A model generated the notes under the pieces. That model did no database searches. It was not told where the DNA came from and was given only the letters and a program-made list of their open reading frames with translations. This document shows positions 1 to 7,479 of a stretch of 23,747 nt of DNA, piece by piece. Position 1 is the stretch's first letter, and each line of letters opens with the position of its first letter. The stretch comes from Apostichopus californicus (lineage: Eukaryota; Echinodermata; Holothuroidea; Aspidochirotida; Stichopodidae). A program made the position numbers and the translations under genes. The stretch lies in the NCBI GenBank assembly GCA_020650975.1, contig JAIPMN010011884.1:2931-26677 (forward strand). Reading direction: 5' to 3'.

Positions 1-804
1 GGCAACCCCCCCCCCCCCAAGCGGCGCTCCCTTCGACACCATGAACGGTTTTCACGAGCCAGTAGCCTACACTTTGGGGCATCAATCTTTAAACAGAAGA
101 ACCAATGTCAAACAGTGACATATAGAACATAAATGTCAAAATGGAAGCACAGGCGCCGTACAGTCCGTCACCCGATTCTCCTATTCTCCTATTCTTTAAA
201 CTCTGAGAACATTTCACAAGTTCAACTCAATGGATCTCTCTTAAAAACTATTCCAGGTCCTCAGCGGCCAGAAGCTACAACACCCGACCCTCAGCGGTAC
301 GATGGAAAAATAATAGGCTAAGAATAGTGCTAACACGTTGCTAGATTTTGTGCAACTTAACCCAGCTCTGTTTTATCCTGTCGCGCATATACTGGTATTA
401 CATAATCACATATATAACAAAAGCGAAGATTCGTAGCTTTGACAACACACAGGATAAAGCTAGATGCCACCATCTACATACTTGCATAGTTACACTAGCG
501 TTTCGCTGCATAACACTTAGCGATGTCGTATAATTGACAAAACAAAAGATAAAGTTAGATCCCAACATCTGCAACTTAGAAACAACTTAGAAACTAAGTA
601 TATTTTTCAAAATATAAATTGCATATATGAAAGAGTGCACCATAAGGTGAACTTAGGGGACATCACTTTTTGAATTCATGGGATCTTTGAGTGAATGAGG
701 GACCAAAACTCAGGGACCAATCGTTTTTTTTTGCTTATTTGTGAGGGGTGTAACGGATGGGAGATATTTTCGTCTGATGACTTCGTAACAAAAACAACCT
801 TCTG

Positions 805-818
805 AGGTCAAAAGGTCA
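805..818 (+). promoter_or_regulatory. Perfect DR2 nuclear-receptor half-site pair
   Basis: The sequence reads AGGTCA, two bases (AA), then AGGTCA. Direct repeats of AGGTCA spaced by two bases are a known binding arrangement for RXR-containing nuclear-receptor dimers. Both half-sites match the consensus exactly. No gene start is recognised close by: the ApoL-like gene lies 2.5 kb downstream. The motif is certain as sequence; its function is inference. Confidence 0.35.
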
Positions 819-1530
819 TGCTCATATGAGTAAGAGATGTTTTTCATCAGTTGACCCGTTATGTTATGTTATGTTGTGCATGCAGTTAGCAATGCTACTC
901 ATGATACCTTTTTAGTGTTTTGAGATAATGGTATATTTCATTAGAGTTTTGTGACTTGGTGCTTAGCATGCGAGTCATGTTGTTGTTTCAACGATGTTAC
1001 TAATCATACCTCACGTTCTTCTTCACTAGTAATGTAGATATGTTCACAAAATGTTTTAATTATGATTAAGTTAACTGGTGCCAAGTCAGGGCCTTAGCCT
1101 GCGGGTGGGGGCAGCTGCACCCTGAGATTTCTACTTTTTAAATGAAAGTAGGTCCACGATAATGTGAACGCTTGGACAGTATATGTGGTATTTCAGTTAG
1201 TTTGAGTGAAATGGTCATACTATGTATTCTAATTTCATTAGTCAGTAGTGTGAAACCTCAGGATTCTAGGCAAGTATTGTAGGAATGGCGTTAAAAAAGA
1301 ATACAAGATTGATTTTACCACTCACCACGTACATGAACGATGGCGGATGCGATGACCGTTTTGCTTTTCACGAGTTCAGTACCGGGTTAACATTTGGAAA
1401 TCTCGCCGTAGTCACGAGATTTAAGGTGTTTTCGCGTGGCAGGTTGCTCCATTCCTTGAACACTTGAAGTTTTCAATTGTCATACTGCATTTTACTTGGA
1501 GAAGGTACAGCTTGAAGTTTTTTGTACAAC

Positions 1531-1550
1531 TAGGCCTAACGTTAGGCCTA
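1531..1550. repeat. 20-bp perfect palindrome
   Basis: TAGGCCTAACGTTAGGCCTA equals its own reverse complement. It has no spacer, so it could extrude as a cruciform or bind a symmetric dimer. It stands alone in this window. From memory, similar AGGCCTAACGTTAGGCCT words are common in echinoderm repeats, but I could not check that here. Confidence 0.6.
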
Positions 1551-2075
1551 CCACAGGAAACCAAGACAGCACCTTTGATAAGACACATCATCATGAATTA
1601 TACAGGCTATACACAAACGTGTCACAATTGTTTGTTCCGGTGATCCTAGCGACATTGTGACCTACAACAAATATCTTAACTTTGAAGGTATAGCCTTATA
1701 AACCGTCTTTGACAAATCAGTCTAAAGATAATGTATCTGTTTATATGTCTAGAGAGTCAGCAGAATATATGCTGTAAACTGCTGCCAACTGAACACTAAG
1801 AAACAATAAGCAACCAGCGCGGACGAAAAAATTGCATTTGCATTTGTATAAAGATACCAGTAAAATTCCTGAGATGGTAATGATATGTGTCTGGCACACA
1901 TAACCTGGTCACTGCAGGTTTACTCATCATTGCTAGTAACATAAACGTCACAACATATCAACGCGCAGAACGGATTATCACAATATCATGACTACAATAA
2001 AACACAACACCGAGCAACAGCATTATGAGAATGCCTCAGTATCCCGGGGCTGTTGGTGGGTAATTGTGAACGAGT

Positions 2076-2083
2076 AAGAGTGC
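2076..2083. repeat. 8-bp target-site duplication, left copy
   Basis: AAGAGTGC here is repeated exactly at 3120-3127, and the two copies bracket an element with inverted ends starting CAGGCG. An 8-bp duplication is the hallmark of hAT-superfamily insertion. Confidence 0.85.
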
Positions 2084-2089
2084 CAGGCG
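2081..2089. repeat. 9-bp target-site duplication of the foldback, left copy
   Basis: TGCCAGGCG occurs here and at 2300-2308, exactly bracketing the 210-bp palindromic segment. It straddles the hAT boundary: TGC is the end of the hAT target duplication and CAGGCG is the start of the hAT terminus. This shows that the foldback inserted second. Confidence 0.8.
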
Positions 2090-2299
2090 GGGGTATTCCG
2101 CGAGACCGAAGGTCCGCGAGACCGAAGGTCCGCGAGACCGAAATTATAAAAAGGTCCGCGAGACCGAAATTAAAAAAGGTCCGCGAGACCGAAATTAAAA
2201 AAGGTCCGGACCTTTTTTTAATTTCGGTTTTTAATTTCGGTCTCGCAGACCTTTTTTTAATTTCGGTCTCGCGGACCTTCGGTCTCGTGGCCTGTAACC
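2090..2299. mobile_element. Foldback element of tandem inverted units
   Basis: This is a 210-bp near-palindrome whose centre is GGTCC|GGACC between 2207 and 2208. Each arm is built from tandem units of GGTCCGCGAGACCGAA, some extended by ATTAAAAAA (16-bp and 25-bp forms). The left arm carries two short units outside and about three long ones inside. The right arm is the mirror image with part of one unit missing near 2229 and a few substitutions (GCAGACC, GTGGCC). Both outer ends begin with GG and run into the GAGACCGAAGGTCC inverted repeat. Exact 9-bp duplications flank it. A 9-bp duplication with long or compound inverted ends is typical of Mutator-like foldback elements, but the superfamily is only inferred. 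It encodes nothing; open frames across it are products of the repeat. Confidence 0.78.
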
Positions 2300-2308
2300 T
2301 GCCAGGCG
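2300..2308. repeat. 9-bp target-site duplication of the foldback, right copy
   Basis: TGCCAGGCG repeats 2081-2089 exactly. Its last six bases restore the start of the hAT terminus, which continues as CGTAGCCA. Confidence 0.8.
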
Positions 2309-3119
2309 CGTAGCCAGGATTTGGTCATGGGGGGTGTTTTGCTGGAGACTGACATGGGGGAGGGGTCTAAGGGGAAGGGGTGGCGAAAAAATGGAATTTT
2401 AAGGCCTCTAGATGCAAAATGGTGCAATGATTGAGCTCAAATCATGCAAAAGAATATTGATAATTATTTTGTGGAATAATTCTATTCACATCAGAAAAAT
2501 ATAATCCTATATAGACTCAATTATTGATGCAAGGAAAATGCGAACCTAAAGAGATACCTTTCTCAATATATATAATTTACAAGCAACTAGGTTCAACTTC
2601 AACTCAAAAGTTTGAACTGTAAGAATGATAATTTGGGGAATCAGAGATAAAAAGATCAAGGGAATTGCGGACCTATAGAGTTCCACTTCGTTTGGACTGT
2701 AGAAGTCTGTTGACAAGCAAACTGGGAACCCAAAGAGTTAACGGTACTCTCACATCATTGATTTTGGCATATTTGGAATCACGGTTCTCTAAGAGTCTCA
2801 CTAAAAGTAAAGCTAAAATCCCATTAGTACGATAATTTAGAGTTTGTATAAGTTGGGCATATACTGTAACGTGAGTCGTGACGATAGAGAAATTGTTACA
2901 GACGAAAGTCCAATCTGATAAAATGATGTGTAGTGTTAGCTTAGCGCGAGTATCTCTGAAGTTACGCTCACCTTCTTGCGCTCTTCTGCATATTGACCAA
3001 TATCATGTCGATGTATGTTCCTATTTACTGTCACTGGTGTTTTCTGCATATATTTTTTGGGGCACTTGGGCCATGGGGGATGTTTGAACACCCAAAACAC
3101 CCCCTTGGCTACGCGCCTG

Positions 3120-3127
3120 AAGAGTGC
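3120..3127. repeat. 8-bp target-site duplication, right copy
   Basis: AAGAGTGC follows directly after the right hAT terminus (CGCGCCTG) and matches 2076-2083 at all eight positions. Confidence 0.85.
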
Positions 3128-3144
3128 CACAGACCATTATTTCA

Positions 3145-3172
3145 ACAAATATTTGTAAAAACAAATATTTGT
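3145..3172. repeat. Doubled 12-bp palindrome
   Basis: ACAAATATTTGT occurs twice (3145-3156 and 3161-3172), separated by AAAA. Each copy is self-complementary, so the block is both a direct and an inverted repeat. It lies between the hAT right end and the candidate first exon of the ApoL-like gene, so it could be a promoter-region motif, but nothing proves this. Confidence 0.5.
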
Positions 3173-3305
3173 AACAGAAAAACAGGACTGATTGACGTTT
3201 AAGTTTTTTTCTATACCAGAGTATAACCATATACAATATCGAATACTTCTGTTGTAGACAAATGTGAATAACCTCGAAGAAGGCAACGAATCAACTATCT
3301 TGAGA

Positions 3306-3389
3306 ATGGAGGCTACGAATGCACTTGAAGCTTTGGAGTTTTGTGTACGCTGTCTTAATGATATTCTGGTATTGTACTCCTATTTTTAC
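3306..3389 (+). CDS. Candidate first coding exon of ApoL-like gene
   Basis: An ATG in a strong start context (A at -3, G at +4) opens a 29-codon frame beginning MEATNALEALEFCVRCLNDI. The large ApoL exon at 4311 has no suitable start before its conserved part, so an upstream exon is needed. Two donors are possible, GT at 3369 (21 codons, GTATTG) and GT at 3390 (28 codons, GTAACT). Both leave phase 0, which matches the phase-0 acceptor at 4311. The residues are acidic and amphipathic, plausible for an ApoL N-terminus, but too few for a family match. Neither donor is ideal, and another exon elsewhere in 3.1-4.3 kb or upstream could be the true start. Confidence 0.35.
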
Positions 3390-4310
3390 GTAACTTAGCA
3401 ATGTACTGTATCAATTTAATTAAAAGCATATTGTTCGCGGAGTATTCTATCTACCGTGATGCAACTAGTTAATATTCATATCCATATTTATATTCATATT
3501 ATTAATCGATATATCTTATGTTCATCGCTTTGTTGCAGTTTATGTTGCATTCGTCATAATCAAGTCTAAAGTCTAATGGTTACCAACCAAATTTTCACTT
3601 GTGACTCGTAAAACATAATATATGGAAACACTAAGGCATATGGAAACACTAAGGCGTTTTTTAAAGATGTTTTAGAAAAAATATATTATGTAAGCTTTTC
3701 CTAAACTTAAATACCTTAATGAACTTAATAAAAAGAGTTATATCATCCTAGGGATAGTTCATTAAAACGTTCTGATAAATATAGGGTGCCTTGATGCAAA
3801 TTAGTGCTTTTTTTTGGCAGCGTTTCAAACAATATATTCGATACTCATTTTATAAGTGCATTTATTGTTAACAAGGATTATTCACAAGTAATATAATAAT
3901 GTTACATTTTGTCCTTTGGTTGGGCCGCAGGGGGGCTGAGGTATTTTCAGTGTCTCAGCGTACAGCGCGGCTTATGTTGTACAATCCGATTGTGTGATGT
4001 CATTCCCGGTAGGAAATTCGAACATTTCAATTGCATCACGGCGTGTCCTTACATAACTGCTGATCATAGGTGGCATGTAATCCTGAATTGAAATAATAAA
4101 GTACATATCGTTTTCCTAACGTCAATTTCATACACGTCCTTAGATATTAGAGATATTAGAATATATATTGTCCTCGTCACTTGTTGTTATTAATAACATT
4201 CCACTTTAACTGTGAGTAAGTGAGCAAGGTATTATTATGATCACCCTCATTTATGCCTTGATCACTATGAAGTATAAATATATAACTCAATTATTTTCAA
4301 TGCTTTCAAG
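3390..4310 (+). other. Probable intron of ApoL-like gene
   Basis: This AT-rich non-coding stretch ends in a pyrimidine-containing acceptor, TTTTCAATGCTTTCAAG, immediately before the in-frame ApoL exon. It contains a tandem pair of an 18-bp unit, ATATGGAAACACTAAGGC, if the intron starts at either candidate donor (3620-3655). The 3' boundary is well supported by the phase and by a TAA at 4275 closing the frame upstream. The 5' boundary is uncertain. Confidence 0.45.
3620..3655. repeat. Tandem pair of an 18-bp unit
   Basis: ATATGGAAACACTAAGGC occurs twice back to back with no mismatch (3620-3637, 3638-3655). No further units adjoin. It lies within the likely first intron of the ApoL-like gene. 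Confidence 0.8.
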
Positions 4311-5165
4311 GATTTTCCATTATCAACAAACGAACAAGTCTTCACTGAAGAGACGATTGCCGATGTACGAAAATTAGCTGAAGCAGCCATTTATTTCAGG
4401 AAGAAGAGAAACTATGGTGTCATTGGTGGAAGCTTAGCAGGATTAGTAGGTGGTGCAATGTCAATCGCTGGGGCAATCTTGCTTCCTTTCACATTTGGAA
4501 CAAGCATCACACTAATAATTTCTGGAGGAGTAGTAGGACTGGCCGGAGCTGGTGTGAACATCGGGTTTTCGGTCGAGAAGGTCATTGAGGATAAAAACAG
4601 GGTTGAAGAGTTTAAACCTGTTCTTGAAATGTTCGTCGACTTTAATAAGCATTTCGCAAAAGCGACAGTTACTATCCATTTGCTGCTTACGTTTGTTGAA
4701 AGCAAAATAAAGCAAGGTATTAATTCGAGGCAATTAGGAAGTGATGAACTAACACAAATAACGAATATAAAAAACGAGTTAAAACAACTTTATCAAAGTG
4801 GAGAAAACCATATGAATATTCACGAACAGTTTCGTCTTCTGGATGATTGTGTCAAAAATATTCTTACAGAGATAGGTGATATGCTGAAGCACATACTCAA
4901 AGTAGAGGATATTGCAGATTTAGCGGCGCTTGCAAAAGAGGCAGAAAAAGCTTCGTTTGATAATCTTGAAGAGGCAATTCCAGAAAAAGGACTTAGTGAT
5001 ACGGATATAACATTTCGTGTGTTTGTGAGGCGATACCTCGCCGCTGACACCAAACCTCATGGTGTTAAAGTGGCTGCCCCTCTAGGGGAGGCTGGTCAGG
5101 CTGCTGCAAAGACAGTCGTTGGAGGAGGATCAGTTGCAGCTCGAGCAGCACTAAGTACTATTGAT
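4311..5165 (+). CDS. ApoL-like protein, main exon
   Basis: This exon is open for 285 codons, entering and leaving in phase 0, with an acceptor CTTTCAAG at 4310 and a perfect donor GTAAGT at 5166. It encodes the core of an apolipoprotein L family protein. Exon residues 1-34 are a charged lead-in (...ADVRKLAEAAIYFRKKRNY). Residues 35-86 form the diagnostic glycine-rich hydrophobic hairpin, with GVIGGSLAGLVGGAMSIAG followed by LLPFTFGTSITLIISGG and GLAGAGVNIGFS. Residues 88-230 are mostly helical and charged with heptad-like spacing. A small-residue stretch near the end (GGGSVAARAALS) begins a second hydrophobic region completed by the next exon. Known ApoL proteins bind lipids and membranes; human APOL1 forms ion-conducting pores. 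Extending that role to this protein is inference. ATG 4458 lies inside the hairpin and is unlikely to be the real start. Confidence 0.88.
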
Positions 5166-5991
5166 GTAAGTGTTAATCTAATTGGATATGGTTTTATCAT
5201 ATTGTTTACTTAACATTGGTTAACAGGGACATGTTTATCACTTCGATAAATTCTTGACAGTGCGTCCACTCTTGAATTTTCAGATAGTTATTAACAAAAG
5301 ACATATGGCGACATGAAGCATAAGTTAGAAGATTTGTGGTTTGCTTCTGCTGCTCAACTTATACGATACTGAAGCAATGCCATTAGTAACTTTAATAATT
5401 AAATAATATATTTTGTCCAACAAAATTTCCCCATTCCGAATGATTCTATTCCGCTGTTATTAATCGGTAAATCCTATTCTTCCCAGACCACAGATCATCT
5501 TGACGTCAATAAACAAGAACAAATAGATCTAATAGAACGTAAACTTCAGCTTTGAAAATGTCAAAAATAACTATAATACCATGAGTGACAAGTGCCTGAA
5601 GATATCCGATTCCATAGAGCAAAGCTACGTGAATATAAATTGTACTGAACTGACAAATTAAACCGTCTATGTTTTAACGTGTTCCTAGCTATTTGGTTAA
5701 TGACTTTTAAAGAGATGTACATATCGAAACCTAAACGAAGTCATTTTTGTTTTGTTCCCTCTGCCAGTTAGTTGAATTGATAAAATCGGGTAAATGATAA
5801 CTTATCCATTCTTTGAAGAAATATACTTAGAATTCACGGCCGGTACAGAAATATTGAAAGAACAAGGAAAATATGCTTTCCAAAAATTTTGAAAGTAATA
5901 AGAAAGAAAGGGCTTATTATGTGGGACCATACTGGCAGTCAACAATGTGCATAAAATATGATTCAAAGTTTTTTCCCCTTGATCTACACAG
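5166..5991 (+). other. Phase-0 intron of ApoL-like gene
   Basis: This 826-bp intron runs from a consensus GTAAGT donor to a TTTTTCCCCTTGATCTACACAG acceptor region. It is AT-rich, with no open frame of note. A perfect cyclic-AMP response element (TGACGTCA) lies at 5501-5508. Removing it joins exon frames without a stop and keeps the ApoL domain continuous. Confidence 0.85.
5501..5508. promoter_or_regulatory. Perfect CRE palindrome in ApoL intron
   Basis: TGACGTCA matches the CREB/ATF site exactly. An 8-bp word like this is expected roughly once every 65 kb by composition-blind chance, so one copy in this window is only mildly notable. Enhancer function in the intron is speculation. Confidence 0.25.
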
Positions 5992-6282
5992 GCTGCTGAT
6001 GATCTTAGTAAAGTAGGAGGAGCAGTTGCAAGGGTTGCTAGTGGAGTTTCTGCGGCATCGATTGTTTTGAGTGCCGTTGGTATCGGCATAGACTTGGCAT
6101 TTCTTGGTCATGCAATTTATGATCTTGTTCAGATAAACAAGGACGAAGACAGACGAAACGAAAATTCCAGCGAACCGAAAGGTGTCGAAAGAACCAAAAC
6201 AAAGTCAAAAGAGTTTTCGGAGCAGCTCCTTGACCTTGCGGAAATTATGGAATTCGTGAATGAGATTTACCGGGCAGAGTAA
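5992..6282 (+). CDS. ApoL-like protein, last exon
   Basis: This exon of 96 codons plus TAA starts in phase 0 after TCTACACAG. It continues the second hydrophobic region from the previous exon: exon residues 9-46 run GGAVARVASGVSAASIVLS, then AVGIGIDLAFLGHAIYDLV. This corresponds to the ApoL C-terminal membrane segment that ends in a D-L/V-x-x-L-like turn. The tail (residues 47-96) is highly charged and ends in predicted helix (FSEQLLDLAEIMEFVNEIY), as in vertebrate ApoL proteins, which finish with a coiled-coil-like helix. The two exons give 381 residues, or about 402-409 with the candidate first exon, close to the roughly 400 residues of human APOL1. No close AATAAA signal follows; the nearest I see is at 7112. 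Confidence 0.87.
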   Translation, partial: AADDLSKVGGAVARVASGVSAASIVLSAVGIGIDLAFLGHAIYDLVQINKDEDRRNENSSEPKGVERTKTKSKEFSEQLLDLAEIMEFVNEIYRAE

Positions 6283-6392
6283 CATATATTTTAACATTAA
6301 TACGATATTTTAATATGTTGTTAACGTTTGTCAGTAAACTTTCCAATGTATATTTACATTTCTGTTCCCCAAACCTCGAGGTCACATTGAGA

Positions 6393-6584
6393 ATGGAATC
6401 GACTTTTAAAAACAACAGCGAAAATACTTCGGATAGCTCAAAATTAGGTTGCAATGTCGTGTTTGTCATTACAATTGTCGCTTGGACATTTTTTGTGCAA
6501 GACTATATAAACCAAAATGACATTGGTTGTCATCCATGGGGTTTCTGTGTTTGCAACAGGCAACGAGGTGCAATACCTGTACAG
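6393..6584 (+). CDS. Candidate first exon of small membrane protein
   Basis: The ATG at 6393 sits in a strong start context (GAGAATGG) only 110 bases after the ApoL-like stop. The frame encodes an Asn/Ser-rich N-terminus of about 20 residues, one hydrophobic segment at residues 22-36 (VVFVITIVAWTFFVQ), then a short Cys-containing region, GCHPWGFCVCNRQRG. That is the layout of a signal-anchor type II membrane protein. A CAG|GTACAT donor at 6584 leaves phase 0. If unspliced, the frame ends at 6617, giving 74 residues. No downstream exon was recognised, so it may be part of a longer gene or only a chance frame or part of the ApoL 3' UTR. I recognise no family. Confidence 0.3.
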
Positions 6585-6617
6585 GTACATATAGATGGTA
6601 ACATGGAACACACATAA

Positions 6618-7383
6618 AGATTTATTGGCATACTTCGGCAAGGAATCTTGTCTAATGCTTTCCGATTTTCATAAAAAATAACGACCAAAAAAAAAATCGA
6701 TATTGCACGGCTTTGTTTGAAGAAGCCAATGAAAGTATATTAGTTAATGCATATTAAGTAAAAAAAATTGCTGTTGGTATTTATGCAATTATGTACTCTT
6801 GTAATGTGCTTTTTATTTCTTTGTTTTACGGGAGGACAAGCCCTACCTTAACTTTAGGGAGGAGATCAGGATGTGGTTAGGGAACAGGGGTTCAGCATTA
6901 CTCAATGATTCTGAGAGGCCTTAACCGACCAACTTTGGTAAGGTGTGAAGTCAAGTTTACCATGAAGGACATCTAATACCATTTCATCTGCAAAGTTTGA
7001 AGTTTAAGACATTGAAGAGGCAAGGGGAAATAACTTTTGCACGGAGTAGCAAGAGTGATAAGTAAAGTGCACTTATGCTTAATAACTGATATAAGAATTT
7101 TTCATACTAAAAATAAAACTTTGATCTGTCTATGGCAACTCAATGCAAAGTAAAGAAGACAATTGGGATTTAGTACTTCAAGATTTTTCATAATCATGTA
7201 TATTACAGTATGTAGATTGGGCTCTGATCGCTTTTTAATATTCAATATGCATGGGGATCCATGGATATATTTACTGTACATCTCAGAAGAAGGGTACCAA
7301 ACATCTTCGGTTCATAAAAAACTCAAATTAGTCATACCCGATCTTGCTTTGAGCTGAGTCGTTGTAGAGTAACTAATTTGCAG
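6618..7383. other. Non-coding stretch downstream of ApoL-like gene
   Basis: AT-rich sequence with no supportable gene. It contains an AATAAA hexamer at 7112-7117, the nearest canonical poly(A) signal after the ApoL-like stop codon, about 830 bases away. A frame at 7163-7357 has no recognisable motifs. Confidence 0.5.
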
Positions 7384-7479
7384 CTGAAGTGGTTTGGGAC
7401 CGAGGTGGTGAAGAGAGTACGAGGCATCTCAACCCTAACCAGCTCGATAACATGAACAGGTGGGTCGACTTGGTTGTGG
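7384..7479 (+). CDS. Exon-like GC-rich segment, unassigned
   Basis: A 96-nt segment stands out by higher GC than its surroundings. It is bounded by an acceptor-like AATTTGCAG at 7383 and a perfect GTAAGT donor at 7480. One frame stays open through it (from 7386: EVVWDRGGEESTRHLNPNQL, then DNMNRWVDLVV), giving a symmetric phase 1-1 exon. Another frame starts LKWFG and stops at 7455; LKWFG also resembles a motif near the C-terminus of LINE reverse transcriptases, so a retroelement scrap is the main alternative. No neighbouring exons were found. Confidence 0.22.

Larger units (their letters stand above)
1..2075. other. Non-coding AT-rich flank
   Basis: I see no supportable gene here. The short open frames on both strands have no recognisable motifs and are of chance length for AT-rich DNA. 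The window opens in a run of 13 C (6-18) followed by a GC-rich stretch that may be the end of a truncated repeat. A sequence beginning CAGGGCCTTAGCC at 1087, followed by G-rich sequence, resembles an hAT-type terminus, but no partner end was found. A DR2 motif and a 20-bp palindrome inside this stretch are listed separately. Confidence 0.6.
2084..3119. mobile_element. Non-autonomous hAT-like transposon (interrupted)
   Basis: The ends are inverted copies of CAGGCGCGTAGCCA (14 bp exact), followed by a looser G-rich match with GGGGTGTTTTG on both sides. The left end reads from 2303 and is split from its first six bases (2084-2089) by a later insertion. The right end is 3119, read on the minus strand. 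The perfect 8-bp duplication AAGAGTGC lies immediately outside. Without the inserted foldback the element would be about 817 bp. The interior is AT-rich and has no transposase frame, so it can only have moved with a transposase supplied elsewhere. hAT assignment rests on the 8-bp duplication and the CAG-type terminus with GTAGCCA. Its right edge is 186 bp upstream of the candidate ApoL-like start codon. A short tract (around 2355-2380) resembles the second copy near 12240. Confidence 0.83.

Noticed and set aside
1087..1122. hAT-like terminus CAGGGCCTTAGCC followed by G-rich sequence
   Set aside because: Several mismatches to the usual terminus, and no inverted partner or copy of the preceding 8 bases was found, so it is not listed as an element.
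2053..2313. 86-codon frame with Arg/Glu-rich repeats (RSARPKVRETEI...)
   Set aside because: It runs through the foldback palindrome, and the protein repeats simply translate the 16/25-bp DNA units.
2878..3236. Several overlapping 60-70-codon frames on both strands
   Set aside because: They lie across the right end of the hAT-like element and its flank, encode no transposase motif, and contradict one another in frame and strand.
4412..5053. Minus-strand frames of 73-97 codons
   Set aside because: These are antisense shadows of the ApoL-like main exon, which has splice sites, phase and domain support.
4458..5213. ApoL-like protein as a single-exon gene starting at ATG 4458 and ending at 5213
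   Set aside because: The ATG lies inside the conserved hydrophobic hairpin. The frame is open upstream to a good acceptor, and the end reads through a perfect GTAAGT donor, losing the C-terminal segment found in phase at 5992.
5802..6111. Minus-strand frames of 64-95 codons over the last ApoL exon
   Set aside because: Antisense to a supported coding exon and without motifs.
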